A stretch of 64,000 nucleotides of DNA from Spongilla lacustris (Eukaryota; Porifera; Demospongiae; Spongillida; Spongillidae), in contig OX442428.1 in assembly GCA_949361645.1 (NCBI GenBank), positions 1,068,084-1,132,083 on the forward strand, read 5' to 3'. Shown here one piece after another: positions 1 to 13,639 of this stretch. The translations under genes were made by a program, and so were the position numbers. The notes beneath the pieces were generated by a model. It was not told the origin of the DNA and did not search any database. It saw only the letters and a program-made list of their open reading frames with translations. The number at the start of each line of letters is the position of its first letter. Position 1 is the first letter of the stretch.

Positions 1-392
1 GTGAGACGCCGCCGAGAACGAGGAGACAAAGTGGCGGGAGTTTTGTGTGCACTGGACTAGGTGTGGAGATTCCTGTGTATGGTGGTGCACGTGTTCGCGA
101 TTGCTTTTTTAAAAAAATGAAAATAAAAAGCGGAGGCGGCACACCTTGCGATTTTCTAACCCATCCGTTGTCCAACCTAGGCGCTCCAAGGTTGCGTGCA
201 GCCAGTTATCGCTCTCCTCGATGTACGTTGTCAGCAGAAGGAGTTCGTTACTATCAGAGCAGTCTGCTGCCATTAATGACTGCTTAAGGGTAAAACCCCT
301 CAATTAAAATAAAGTAGACACGGTTAAAAAAAAGTTTGCACATGCGTTGTATATATGTCCCTGCGCGTGCGCACAGACCAAAACACATTTAG
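1..392. other. 5' flank of the NKAIN-like gene; no gene seen
   Basis: No coding exon could be supported. The stretch is mixed-composition DNA leading to the NKAIN start codon. It should hold the 5' UTR or promoter of that gene, but no core promoter element stands out. Confidence 0.4.
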
Positions 393-2746
393 ATGGATTG
401 CAAGACAGCCGTAACGATTCTGTTCTGCGTGATTTCATTGGTGAATCTGGTAAGGAAAAAAAAAAGAAAAAGATACCAGTTAAACGTTTTGTATTCTTCA
501 CCTTTACAGTTACTCTCAATAGAACGATTGGTGTTTGATGTTTTGGGGCAAATGTGGGGTCCCATGCTTGTAGACGGAATGACGTGTCTTTGCATCCTCC
601 TTGCACTATTAGGAGCGTGTACGAGGAAGAGACTTGCTATCGGCGTGGTGAGTATCGTGCAATATACCCTGTCGAAAATTTTCCACATGCATGCACGATT
701 GCACGTTTAACAGAACATGTTTAGGTTACTGGTATCTGCGGTTAAAAATAATAATATATAATATATACATATAGTCCTTCTTTACCCCGCTGCGCACTTT
801 AGCAGCAGCTTGGGAATTGGACCTCCACTGTGTGCGCATGTATCGCTGCGCTCGGCTTCTCTAGCCTCCCTGGACGTGAATGCCATTACTGCTGACGGTT
901 TTTGTATAACTACTTCAAGCGAAACTTTAATAATTAAGTATGCTTGGCATATATATATCGCGGCAGTAACTATGCATACTGCTAATGAAATACTGCCGTT
1001 TAGGCGGTGACAAATAACTGGCTTTGTCCTTATCAATGATACAAGCATTCCGCAACGGCGTGTTGTGTACACAGAATCACCGGCTGACGTTAGAGCTTTA
1101 TTAAAATTAACCGTCGCATTCAGGCTCTTATGAATGCAAAAGACATCCAGAATGATTCAGTGCGCCCCATCAGTGTACACTCCTCCTCACCCCACCTCCT
1201 CCCCACCCCACCACCTCGTACCTCCTCCCACCCTACCACCTCGTACCTCCTCCCACCCCACCACCTCGTACCTCCTCCCTCACCCCACCATTTTATCTAA
1301 CATACACACTTTTTTTTTCTTCTACTTTTCCTTCTCCTCATCCCTCCTCTCTATCCTCTCCTTCCAACTTTCCAAATCCAGTACATTGTTTGGAGCATGG
1401 CCTCAATCGGCATTAACATTGTCATAGTGCTAATCTACCAGAACATTGGACTGCTTGCAAGGGTGAGTGTTACGTGAGGTGAGTGCAGGGTAGCCATGAT
1501 TACTGTGAGGTGAGTGCAGGGTAGCCATGGTTACTGTAAGGTGAGTGCAGGTAGCCATGGTTACTGTGAGGTGAGTGCAGGGTAGCCATGTTTAATGCAA
1601 GGTAAGTGCAGAATAGTGTGAGGTGGGTGTTGTGGTTAGTGTGAGGTACATGTAGTCATACTGAAAAAGTCCTTCAAGCTGGAGGAGGTAAGTATTTGCA
1701 ATGTCCCAAACTGAGTATACCACCTTGCCTCACAATGTACTATGATTGTGCAGTAGGCGTGCTGAAGAAGGTGGGGAAATGGGGAGGAGGATTTAGATAA
1801 GGAAGTGTGAATTGGAAGGTTTTATATATCTAGTGTAACAATTTAGGTCCAGCTTTTAAATAAATGCACCTTGAATCGCTAATACTGAAAACCAAGTCAG
1901 CAGAACATGACCACTGTTCACCTCCACACACATATAGAGAGAAGAGGACCTGGGACTTAGGTTGGGAGACCAAAACTGGTGGAGAGACTTCTGCCTGTAC
2001 AACGGCACCACTCCTGATACTGGCCTCTCAGCCCAACCAGCAATGAGCAGGTGTCCGCTGTCGTATGCAGTAAGTGGGGAGGGAAGAAAGAACTTTGTGC
2101 TGACTGTGTGTGCTTGGGACTAGGCGACCCATAGTTTAAAATATGATTGGGGAACCAAAAGGTTGCCATGACCCTGATTCTCTATACCTTACTGCACAAA
2201 AGGAACAGCAATAGTTTTGTTGACAGATTGTGCACATCGGATGTCATCTTTATTGCCGTAATGTCTAAAATGTGAATGTGTGGGTTGTAAGCAGGCTTCC
2301 ACCTTCACTTGTAGGACATTGAAACAGTACATGCAGCTGTTTACCTGATATTAGATGTGAGTGAATTTGCTTGTGTTTTTAAAAAGCACTTCCTGATGCA
2401 TGCCAATATCTCTCCACCTGACATCTTCCCTCTACCATCTCCCTCCTCGGCCCCACATATCTTCCCTCTCTCACATGCCACTTCCCCCTCCGACATACCA
2501 CCTCCCTCTTCCCACACATCTTCCCTCTCTCACCTACCACCTCCCTCCTCCCCACACATCTTCCCTCTCCCACATACTGCCTCCCTCCTCCCCAAATATC
2601 TTGACTTCCCTCTCTCACCTACCACCTCCCTTCCTTGTGGTTTCACTCACCGCTACCAGCTGGTGGCTACAGTCATGGCAGCAATGCTGATGCACTCTAC
2701 TAAGGGTAGCATGATAGTAAATGAAGATACAGACAGTTGTAAGTAA
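393..2746 (+). CDS. NKAIN: NKAIN-like Na+/K+-ATPase-interacting membrane protein, 6 exons
   Basis: Six exons splice in phase 0 with GT-AG borders: 393-449, 510-647, 1382-1462, 1938-2069, 2315-2356 and 2660-2746 (TAA). They give about 178 aa, against about 200 aa in vertebrate NKAINs. What shows it: an N-terminal hydrophobic helix followed by the family signature around ERLVFDVLGQMWGPML (exons 1-2, compare ERQIFDFLGYQWAPIL). A second hydrophobic segment ends in RKRLAIGV, a third begins YIVWSMASIGINIVIV (exon 3), then an extracytoplasmic loop with NWWRDFC (exon 4, compare SWWRERWPGC), and a last membrane helix spans exons 5-6. NKAINs are four-segment plasma-membrane proteins that bind the Na,K-ATPase beta subunit. 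Here the C-terminal tail is short. Family assignment is firm; exact ends of exons 4 and 5 are my reading of the splice sites. Confidence 0.85.
1463..1660 (+). repeat. About 31-bp tandem repeat in NKAIN intron 3, built on a splice-donor-like motif
   Basis: About four imperfect copies of a unit containing GAGGTGAGTGCAGGGTAGCC follow immediately after the exon 3 donor (AGG|gtgagt). Each unit repeats a near-consensus donor (GAG|GTGAGT), so the array looks like amplification of the 5' splice-site neighbourhood. Confidence 0.75.
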
Positions 2747-2950
2747 TGCGTGTGCAGTTACAATAAAGATATACAGATGCTGAAGTGCAGCATTACCTTG
2801 CTGTCCAGCAACAAAACAAAGCAAAAAAGTTAAAGTATTCCCTGGGGCTCTTCAGATACAGCTTGCATTTGGTGGGTGGGCAAAATTATTGTTGAGGTCA
2901 CCATTTCATCTTGATTTGTTACGGTAAGGATCAGCTTATTGGGGCACTCA

Positions 2951-3937
2951 GTTATTGACACCCAAACGAATTAGTGGTTCAATTAGCAACCAACCACATG
3001 TAGCTTTTGAACTTAAAACATACTATTTTAGAGGCATCCAAAAGCTCCAACATTTCCTTGAATTTTGATAATATATTATATCAACCTGGCCGAATTTATT
3101 AATAAATTCAAACCACTAAATAAAGATACAATGCCCCCTCAATCAAGTACATTGCAAAAATCAAAAAAATCAAGATTTCAATTTTGAATAACTTCTCAAC
3201 GGAAGTAGTTAATTAAATACAGTTTGCAGCTTTTAACTAACCACCCATCCTACATTTATTAATATTTAATTGAAATGAATAGAGGTTTTGAGTCTTTTAT
3301 CAACATTAATTAACTATTCTAATTTATTTCACCAGCATGTACATGTAGAACTTTTAACAACAATTACCAGTTAATTAACTGCTTGTGGTTAATTTTCCTT
3401 GATTGTGAAACACCCTGTATAAATAAATAAAAACCGCCATGTCGGTGACTTGGTGTACAGCTGCATAATTGAAAACTGTCAAAAGACGTTTGCGTATCAA
3501 CGTAAAACTTCGTGGAAAGTCTTCATGCAGACGCTAGGAAGCGATATGAGAAGAAGATTATCAATAGCTTGGATCCGGATCCGTTTTGCGATACATGTTT
3601 GAAGACTTTAGGGGAACCACTCGACGTAATGCCTGCTAGTTTAAAGCATGTAGCTTGAAGCTAAGGCCCGAATTCAAGGTGCTGCAACGTGCACGCAAAA
3701 GGATCATGCATTTTTATAGAGGTGTGTCATCATGATGTGGAGAATCAGCTGCATGCGTTATAAAATAAATTGAACAGCACCGCGCATGCAGTTCCCGCGG
3801 GAGCTGACTATTTCCCCCTTTATAGAATCCTGCGAACAGTTTGTTTTGTTAATCAGCCATTCTGCTGATTAGATTCACAATATTCGCGTGTAAATGGTTG
3901 GTGCTAATTGAACCACTAATTCGTTTGATGTCGATAA
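2951..3937. mobile_element. About 1-kb element with about 45-bp terminal inverted repeats
   Basis: The left end (2951-2996) and the reverse complement of the right end (3892-3937) match almost throughout; both contain AACGAATTAGTGGTTCAATT. The interior is AT-rich. A short open stretch near 3518-3657 reads ADARKRYEKKIINSLDPDPF, which looks like a transposon-protein fragment but is too short to assign. This is the structure of a non-autonomous cut-and-paste DNA transposon. The superfamily cannot be told, because no clear target-site duplication was recognised. Confidence 0.75.
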
Positions 3938-5268
3938 CCAGTAGAACCTGCAGCTGACCACATAACTAAAGTCATAAGTATGTGGCTGCTGTACAAGCGG
4001 TGGCTCTGTGTTAGGCAACTGCCTGACTACTGTACATGTACAATGTTATTTTTGGCCCAAAGGCGACCGCTTTAGACTGCAGATTCCACTGTACATGTCA
4101 GCAGTTTCCATTAAAATCTGTGGTAAACACAATGTTGTGTACATAACTGCTTATAGTCAACTATGGAACATGTACACATGTATCCCCCACTCCACACATA
4201 AATGTCCCATATACAAATTATCAATATCAACGTAATCACAAGCTCCACAACAAATGAACTACATGTAACCACCACATAATCTGTCCATTTGCTACACTAA
4301 GTGCTTTGCTTAGGTTTGTGGTTAGGGATAACCCTTTACATTAGGGGATAACCCTTCAGAAGCTAACCATTTGCATCCTAAGATAACTGATTTGCAACTC
4401 TTTGTGCTTTGCATCATATTAGCTCCAATTGCTCCATACCTGTAGCATATGCATACACACTCATATATACACTCTCACATATACACCTGCACACACTTCA
4501 CATGTGCACACACACACAATGCAATGCACATGCTCTCACATGAATCCCTACAGTTAGTTACGTGAGCATCGGAGCATACAGACTCTTCCCCAGACTGCAA
4601 TCCATGAGGAGGCAGTCTGCCAGAAGACCCTTGTCGAAGCCCCAGGACTCATACGTGTGATGTGTGGCCCCCTCACTGCAGAAAGATGCCTCATTGTTCC
4701 CATGCGTTGTTTGCTTGTGAGATGCAAGCCATTCATCTATACACAATGTCGTTTACCCATATATAACAAGACTTTATTATAATCTTATTTTCCGTCTAAA
4801 CTACATTTTTTATTTCGCTTGCAATTGATCATGTGGTCTCTCCCTCTTTACAACTGTACCACCTCACACCTCCTCTGAGTTTTGTAGGGAAGAGACAGAG
4901 GTATCAAAGGAGAAGTGGTTCAGATTGACGCTGAGACCCACAACCACATCAGCAAAGTTCTTTATTTTATAAAACAAAAAAATTGCAACCAGTTGCACGT
5001 TCTGGACTTGAAAAGTGTTAGATCTAGCTTCCCCAGACCATGTACAATGCACTCCCTCATATCCCTTCCGTTTTAATCACACCAAACCAATATTTAACTG
5101 CAACAATGTGGGGACAGGGGTAGGTACTAGGTCTAGCAATTACAACACAAAATGTTCTTTAATTTATAAAATAAATAAATACGATCGAATAAATAACTCA
5201 TTTCTGGTGCAACTATTGGATCTAAAAAGCAGAAGAACAAAGTGTCTGCATGGAAATTAAATGCCCAT
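3938..5268. other. Intergenic; no gene supported
   Basis: AT-rich DNA with short CA runs near 4440-4520. Short open frames on the minus strand at 4554-4746 have no recognisable domain and no splice context. TTTATT at 4953 is a possible poly(A) signal (reverse-strand AATAAA) for the TRIM-NHL gene at 5269-7746. Confidence 0.4.
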
Positions 5269-7746
5269 TTACATAATGTGGTGTCTTTCCAAAGCATCTA
5301 GCTCCATTAAAGCTACTCCATAAGCAACTATCAGAAAACCTTCTTTGGTAACAGTTATTCCACTCAGAGTTCGAAATGCCCTCTCTCCAGCCTCAATGAA
5401 GCTCGCCAGAAAGTCTCCCTCTCTTGAAAACACACAGAGGCGTTCACGCTCAATGACATAAATGTAGCCATAGCGACAATCGGCAGCAACACCCACTGGG
5501 CTCACCAGGTTGTGATTTTGCCAGAGCTCGCTGTCTCCAAAGGTGTAAGCGACAGTATAGCTGTTGGCATCCTCTTTCAGGACATACACTTTACTAAGTG
5601 TGTGTGAAGCCACCAACAAGTGGTCTTGTGCGTCGACAGCAACATAAAGGGTGTCCTTTGTTCCCTTCATTTTTGGATCCCAGTCACGTATTTGGCCTGC
5701 GTGTGTGTAATCTGGATTGAAGTATTGAATGCTGGCCGAATCACTGACAAATATTCTACCCTTCTTATTCACAGCAATAGTTGTTGGACCATCAAACTTT
5801 TGGCCATTGTTCATTTCTAAGTATTTTATAAACTCAGCTTCAGCATTAGTCTCCACTATCTTCATCACCAGTACTCTGTTGCTATTTTTGTCTGCAACTA
5901 TGACCTTGTTGTCGGGGTCGACTGCAATGCCTTGTGGTGTTACTGGAACGTTGTCTTCCCCCTTGCATGTGCACCCTTCTGATGAATGCAAGGGCTTGAA
6001 GTAATGTACACCATCGGCCAATTTGCAGGTAAATATTCGATTTCCCTGGTTGTCTGAGTAGATGCACTGATTGTCCCGAACCGTAACACTGTTCACCTTG
6101 ACTCCTTCCATTCCCATCTGGCCAACTTTGAACTTGATCTTCTCCCTAACAGGTGGTATGACCAGGATATCTAATGGATCCATGATGTCATTGTTGCTAC
6201 CGGCTGCTTTGAATGTCAGCCTGTGAGGTCCCTCACGTTGAGATAGAAGAGTGACAGTATAGGACCCATTCAAACCCAATATCACAGTGCATGCTGGCAT
6301 AATTTTCAATGCAGGGTGGGCATGATGATTGGCTTGAGGATTAGCAACCTGACCTGCTTGGTCAGCAACCTGACCAGCTTGATCAGCAACCTGACCAGCT
6401 TGATCAGCAACCTGACCAGCTTGATCAGCAACCTGACCAGCTTGATCAGCAGCCTGATCACCCTGATCAGCAGCTTGACCATCATGACCCTGATCAACAA
6501 CCTGACCACCCTGATCACCATCATGATCAGCTTGACCAGCCAATGGAGTTAACTTCACGTCTATCTGGGGGAGAACTCCATTGTAATGCAGGCATGTTGC
6601 ATAGATGTCAGTGCACGTAATCGTGAACTGAAACTCCTTCCCTGCGACGATCGTAGCCTTGCTGATGTCTGCCACCACAATGAAAGCCTTATCCTTTGGA
6701 GTGATGAAGACTTTGCCTATTTTGTCAGTAAAGTCAGGGATGTCCTTTGCTGCCACTTCAACAGTTTTCACTTCGCAGTGTTGAGGTATATTACATTGAT
6801 AGGCTGTCTTCAGACCAACAAGCATTTCCCTCATTCTGGAATAGATGGAAAGGAATCCAGCCTCGCTCAGGTGACCGACCTCCGCACTACACTCCAAGTG
6901 TGTCTTCATGATCTCTTCGATGTACCCGCATTGCTCGAGTTGGCTCTCAATGCTTGCGTGCTTCGCGTCGTATATTTTCTTCAGCTCCGCCAGCTGTCTT
7001 TCCTTTTCCTCGCGGAGTTTTCGTAGCGCCTCTTCGTATCCATCCTCCAGCTGCTGCTCCGCATTCCCGCGCTCCAACTCTAGCCCGTCCCGAGTGCTTT
7101 TTATTTCGGCGATCACGTCTTTGACGACAGCGACGACCTGCCGCACGCCATTTGTAGCCAGCTCGACCCGCTTGCTGCATCGAGGCAGAGCTGCCGCAAT
7201 GCTCTCCCTCCGGTGATTTCCATGGAGGTTCGAGTCTGCAGCGCAAGCGGAGCAAATCAGGCAGTCGCAGTTCCAACAATACAGCGACATCTTTTTGTTG
7301 TGCTGTGCGCACCGCAACGTATCTAGCGCGACCTTCTCGGTGTCTTTCAGTAATCGGATTTCGTGTGTCCTTTTCGCCTTCCGGTGATATTCGTCGCAGA
7401 CCTCACAGAGGTACTTGTTGCACTTCACGCAAATAGACTTCGCTGCAGCATTCTCGTCGCATTGCTTACACTCGGGGTGCGGAGCTAGCACGGAGGCCTG
7501 AACCCCCGCAACGAGGCGATCGATGAGGTCCTTGAGGCAACCGTTCGTCGAGAGCGACACCAATCCATCTGGCAGGTGGACTTTGGTACCACACTTACTA
7601 CAATCCAACTCCTGGTTATGGGTCCGTTTAGAGGCTTCTTCAAGACACTGCGCACAGTAAACGTGATGGCAGGGTAGCTCTTTGGGTTGGACTAAAACTT
7701 TGTTGCAGAGGGAGCAGCTAAAGTATTTAGCTAGCAAAGTATCCAT
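5269..7746 (-). CDS. TRIM-NHL protein 1 (RING, B-boxes, coiled coil, filamin, NHL), intronless
   Basis: 825 aa in one uninterrupted frame, with the ATG at 7746. Domains in order: RING with C11, C14, C26, H28, C31, C34, C49, C52; B-box 1 near 94-135 (ECKQC ... CVKC ... CEVCDEYH); B-box 2 near 145-185 (CAQHNKKMSLYCWNC); coiled coil near 190-275, rich in E/K/L; a filamin-type Ig domain near 340-510; and a six-blade-type NHL beta-propeller near 530-825 (GIAVDPDNKVIVADKNSNRV, TIAVNKKGRIFVSDS, GVAADCRYGYIYVIERERL). TRIM-NHL proteins are typically ubiquitin E3 ligases whose propeller binds RNA or protein. The RING zinc ligands are intact, so E3 activity is plausible. The filamin domain carries an inserted D/Q/A/G/V-rich heptad repeat. 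It resembles the TRIM2/3/45/56 type; I assign no orthologue. Confidence 0.93.
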   Translation of the reverse strand: MDTLLAKYFSCSLCNKVLVQPKELPCHHVYCAQCLEEASKRTHNQELDCSKCGTKVHLPDGLVSLSTNGCLKDLIDRLVAGVQASVLAPHPECKQCDENAAAKSICVKCNKYLCEVCDEYHRKAKRTHEIRLLKDTEKVALDTLRCAQHNKKMSLYCWNCDCLICSACAADSNLHGNHRRESIAAALPRCSKRVELATNGVRQVVAVVKDVIAEIKSTRDGLELERGNAEQQLEDGYEEALRKLREEKERQLAELKKIYDAKHASIESQLEQCGYIEEIMKTHLECSAEVGHLSEAGFLSIYSRMREMLVGLKTAYQCNIPQHCEVKTVEVAAKDIPDFTDKIGKVFITPKDKAFIVVADISKATIVAGKEFQFTITCTDIYATCLHYNGVLPQIDVKLTPLAGQADHDGDQGGQVVDQGHDGQAADQGDQAADQAGQVADQAGQVADQAGQVADQAGQVADQAGQVANPQANHHAHPALKIMPACTVILGLNGSYTVTLLSQREGPHRLTFKAAGSNNDIMDPLDILVIPPVREKIKFKVGQMGMEGVKVNSVTVRDNQCIYSDNQGNRIFTCKLADGVHYFKPLHSSEGCTCKGEDNVPVTPQGIAVDPDNKVIVADKNSNRVLVMKIVETNAEAEFIKYLEMNNGQKFDGPTTIAVNKKGRIFVSDSASIQYFNPDYTHAGQIRDWDPKMKGTKDTLYVAVDAQDHLLVASHTLSKVYVLKEDANSYTVAYTFGDSELWQNHNLVSPVGVAADCRYGYIYVIERERLCVFSREGDFLASFIEAGERAFRTLSGITVTKEGFLIVAYGVALMELDALERHHIM
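6330..6530 (-). repeat. In-frame coding minisatellite inside the filamin domain of TRIM-NHL 1
   Basis: A 21-bp unit encodes the seven residues DQAGQVA in about five near-identical copies, flanked by degenerate DQG-type units. Because 21 is a multiple of 3 the frame is kept, so copy number can change without breaking the protein. The tract sits between two strands of the Ig-like filamin domain. Confidence 0.9.
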
Positions 7747-8091
7747 ACTTAAAAAAAATCATGTGATCCTTAAGGTCATGTGATACTATTTACGTAGTTC
7801 TGTTTTTGATTAACATTTTTAAAAATTTATATCAATTCACGATGAGTGTCCCGCTAGCGCTATGGTTTTGCTTTTGAGTAAACAGTAATTGATTCCAATT
7901 TAACCCACCGGCGTAATTCTAGGAGGAACATCCACCGTGCCCACCCACCTATCTTTGCTCGTAATATAAACAAACGTAATCGGGAATGTATGTATAATAT
8001 AGTACATCAAACTAACATACATGATATATAGCTAACAACAGAACAACACATATACTTATACACTAATGCATTCGATCACTCACACACAGTA
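7747..8091. other. Upstream region of TRIM-NHL 1; no gene seen
   Basis: AT-rich DNA that must contain the promoter of the minus-strand TRIM-NHL gene. No coding exon or repeat stands out. Confidence 0.4.
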
Positions 8092-8400
8092 CTAAAAGTC
8101 ATCAAAGCCATCAAAGGAACTTAATGTTCCCAAGATGGAGGTGGAATTTCCTCTCTGGATTGCCACAGAAAGGCGCTGGAGTAAGAACTGGTAGGATTGT
8201 GAGTCTCCAGTGGTTTGGTGCAGACAATGGCCAAGGTCAAGAGGCTCACATGCTATGGGAACAAAGAAGTACTTTGCTCCAAGAGAGGAATACTTCTTCC
8301 TCTTTTGAGATTCAGCCTCCGCTGCTACCAAACCTGACCCTCTTTTATAGCATCCCACACAAGGAGTTTTCCCTTTTTCCAGGGAACCATTGAAATACCA
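8092..8400 (-). mobile_element. Remnant of the C-terminal region of a retroelement polyprotein
   Basis: A minus-strand frame of about 88 aa ends at a TAG (8092-8094). It contains KYFFVPIACEPL, then TGDSQSYQFLLQRLSVAIQR and GNSTSILGTL. This is the pattern of the C-terminal tail of reverse-transcriptase polyproteins common in marine invertebrate genomes (FVPIA.E, TG..rs...LLQRL.VA.QRGN...LGT). No reverse transcriptase domain lies upstream, so it is a truncated copy. Assignment is from memory of the motif. Confidence 0.6.
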
Positions 8401-9567
8401 GCTGGCCTTTTACCATCTGATCTAGCATTGTTATATCTGTGTAATTATAAATTAAAGGTACAGAATAAAGTTCAATAACTACACTACATCTAAATCTAAA
8501 CGGGCACACCCCAGGACAGATGCTGCATTGCCTCTCTGCTATATAGACCTCGCGTCTACGTCATTGTTATTAACGTTCGGAATAACATTGCTCAGCGGGA
8601 CGAGAGCGAACGTCTGCGAACGTCGTCTGGAACTTAATCGCCCTATTACAGCGCTATTAATACATATCACGTGCGAAGTCCCACCTTCTTTCCGACGACG
8701 GTCGCAGACTAGCCTCGTCCCCAGGCCCTGTTTTATTGGAGTGCATTATTTTAATAAAACAGGGCCTAGGGACGAGGCTAGTCGCTCTCGTGCGATGTGA
8801 TGTTTAATTTGTTTACTTCCGAAGGTTACGTAGACGCAAATTGATAAACTGATGACGTAGCGCGAGTTGCAGAAGGATCTTCTATAAATATACAACACCA
8901 CGGGGGTACAAGATAAATAATAATTGGACGGGAACGAGCAACGGCGGTACGTGGTACATATTTATAGCATGTCGTATACATAAATAGCAACATATGACAC
9001 AAGTTACAATACCGGTATACGTCACTGTCGTCGACGTCACTCAGAAAAGCAAGCATGATGTGATGCAGGATTATTATGTATCGCGCGTCCTGCATCACGT
9101 GCATATGAGTAGGGCAGTGACAACCACGAGCCGTGCGCGGTCTGTACTTCTGTTTTCAACTTATCTTGGCATACTAAAGATCAGGCTGGGATAGAATAAA
9201 TGAAATATACAAATATACATAAACATGGATATACTTTGCTCTTACGTTACAAAAGGATTTGCCAGTGATCATGTACGTACATGTACATGCACACGAGAAA
9301 TATGTCATGCGGCATGTATGTGCTAGCGAAGGTACGCCCACATCGCTTATCAGGGAAATGCCCGGAATTTATAACTCCTCAGTTGCTGGCTGGGGCCGAG
9401 ACCAGAAATCACCTCCATTTATACATCAATTTATTAATGAAGCTATAATAAGGCCTACAAGAATCATGCATATACGATGTTAAGTAAGAGCAGTTTAAGG
9501 AGCTTTTGGCAGGTGAGGGCTGGACCGTTATGTTTGTTACTAAAGTGAGAACTTGCGACATGTTCTC
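8401..9567. other. Intergenic, upstream of HMG-CoA lyase
   Basis: Contains the short hairpin at 8709-8784, and otherwise mixed DNA without a supportable gene. The last few hundred bases before 9568 should include the HMG-CoA lyase promoter. Confidence 0.4.
8709..8784. repeat. Short inverted repeat (hairpin), likely a MITE relic
   Basis: About 30-bp arms: GACTAGCCTCGTCCCCAGGC on the left is mirrored by GCCTAGGGACGAGGCTAGTC on the right, and both continue into CTGTTTTATT / AATAAAACAG around a short loop. The symmetry is that of a small foldback element. Confidence 0.8.
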
Positions 9568-12260
<2,693 letters not shown>

Positions 12261-12326
12261 ATTGTTACATTCTTCTTGTGCTCCTTTACGTCGTATGACA
12301 AGTCGTTTTTGTTTTGTTTTGTTTTT

Positions 12327-12332
12327 AATAAA
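12327..12332 (+). promoter_or_regulatory. Poly(A) signal AATAAA of HMGCL
   Basis: Canonical AATAAA 67 bp after the HMGCL stop codon, preceded by a T-rich stretch. No other AATAAA lies between it and the stop. Confidence 0.7.
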
Positions 12333-12829
12333 CTTGTCAAGTGTCACCATGGTTACACCTCATAAATGTCAGAGGAACATGTGCTCGGGCACATTCTATT
12401 TGAATGTTTCCAAAGTCCACTGTCAAAAATAAGAAACATACATGTACACACAATTTTCAATATGAAAAGCCTCACAGAATAGTGACTGTTTTCCCCATGC
12501 TAGCTCCACTGTCAAAATGCCACACCATTTTTTTTTTACAGAAGTAACAATTGTATCAAAAAAAAATTAAAGCCTTGCTATCAGTGCAGAATACTCAATA
12601 GTGACTTGCTTTTTTTTCTAAATACCCTACCCTGAACTATTACCTAAAGCTTCAAAACTTCAGTTGTGACTTTATGCTGTAACCAAGAGAATAGCATTTT
12701 CATTACAATTAAATTATTACAATGCAGTTATTAAATGTAAAATAACAATGGTTATAGGTAAACTAACAACAGTTCAAAGCCAGTTTTTATAACCTAACCC
12801 CTGTAGTTAAGAACTGAAATTTATTTTAT
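12333..12829. other. Intergenic, 3' of HMGCL
   Basis: AT-rich DNA without a supportable gene. It lies between the HMGCL poly(A) signal and the inverted-repeat element at about 12.83 kb. Confidence 0.4.
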
Positions 12830-13425
12830 AGATAGCCAGCTCTTCTTAGTACCTATGTGTGGATGGTTACTTACGTCACAACTGCTGAAAAGATTGGCTT
12901 CGATGTATGTATCTCACGATTCATGAGATATCAGACAAATTGGTTTGATGTAAGGATAAAAATTCCATTTTATAAGAAGTCGTATTCATATGATTTTTAA
13001 TACAAAATTTGGCAGCTTGGTATCAGCATTAAAAAATAATGAGACTACATTGTTCAAGCCATTTTTCTCCCATAGTAAAACTGGGGGTATACATAAGGAT
13101 TTGGGGCTTGTATTTACGCCATTAAGTGTTCAAAATGTAGAACAATTAATTAAATAGATTGCTTATAAACTCTAACACCATCAAATATAGATACAGTTTT
13201 ACTATGATATACAGAGAAATCCAAAAATAGGGAGAAAAATATATATTTACGCTTTAATTATTTTTTATTGCTGATGATACCAGCTGCCATAAAAAAACAT
13301 ATGAATACGCTCAGGGACCTCTCACTTATAAAATGGCGTAAGTCAAACTAATTTGTCTGAAATCTTACAAACCGTGTGAAACCTTGTTGTGACAAAAGCA
13401 TAACCAAACTTACCACGCGCATTTT
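12830..13425. mobile_element. MITE-like element with long inverted ends (copy A)
   Basis: Outer ends match in inverted orientation (left GGTTACTTACGTCACAAC; right TTGTGACAAAAGCATAACC and ACCAAACTTACC). Inner segments do too (left CAGACAAATTGGTTTGA, right TCAAACTAATTTGTCTG; left CCATTTTATAAG, right CTTATAAAATGG). The interior is AT-rich and non-coding. A second, shorter copy with the same left-end sequence lies at about 32.80-33.20 kb, so this is a dispersed family. Confidence 0.75.
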
Positions 13426-13639
13426 GTTACAAAAACTCATAACCATTGTTTACATTTAAAGAAATGATGGCTGAATGAAAAAATGTTCCCTTGACTACAC
13501 AGCACGACTGAAAAACAGATTTGGAAGTTTTAAGTAGGAACACTACACCAAGCAATTCCACCGCACGATGACAGTCACGTTCAAAAGTTACCCTAAAATA
13601 CACAATTCTACACATTGCTATTGCACAAATGGGTGTGGT

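Noticed and set aside
4554..4746. Two minus-strand frames of about 60 aa
   Set aside because: No recognisable domain, and no splice partners found; could be an exon but not supportable.
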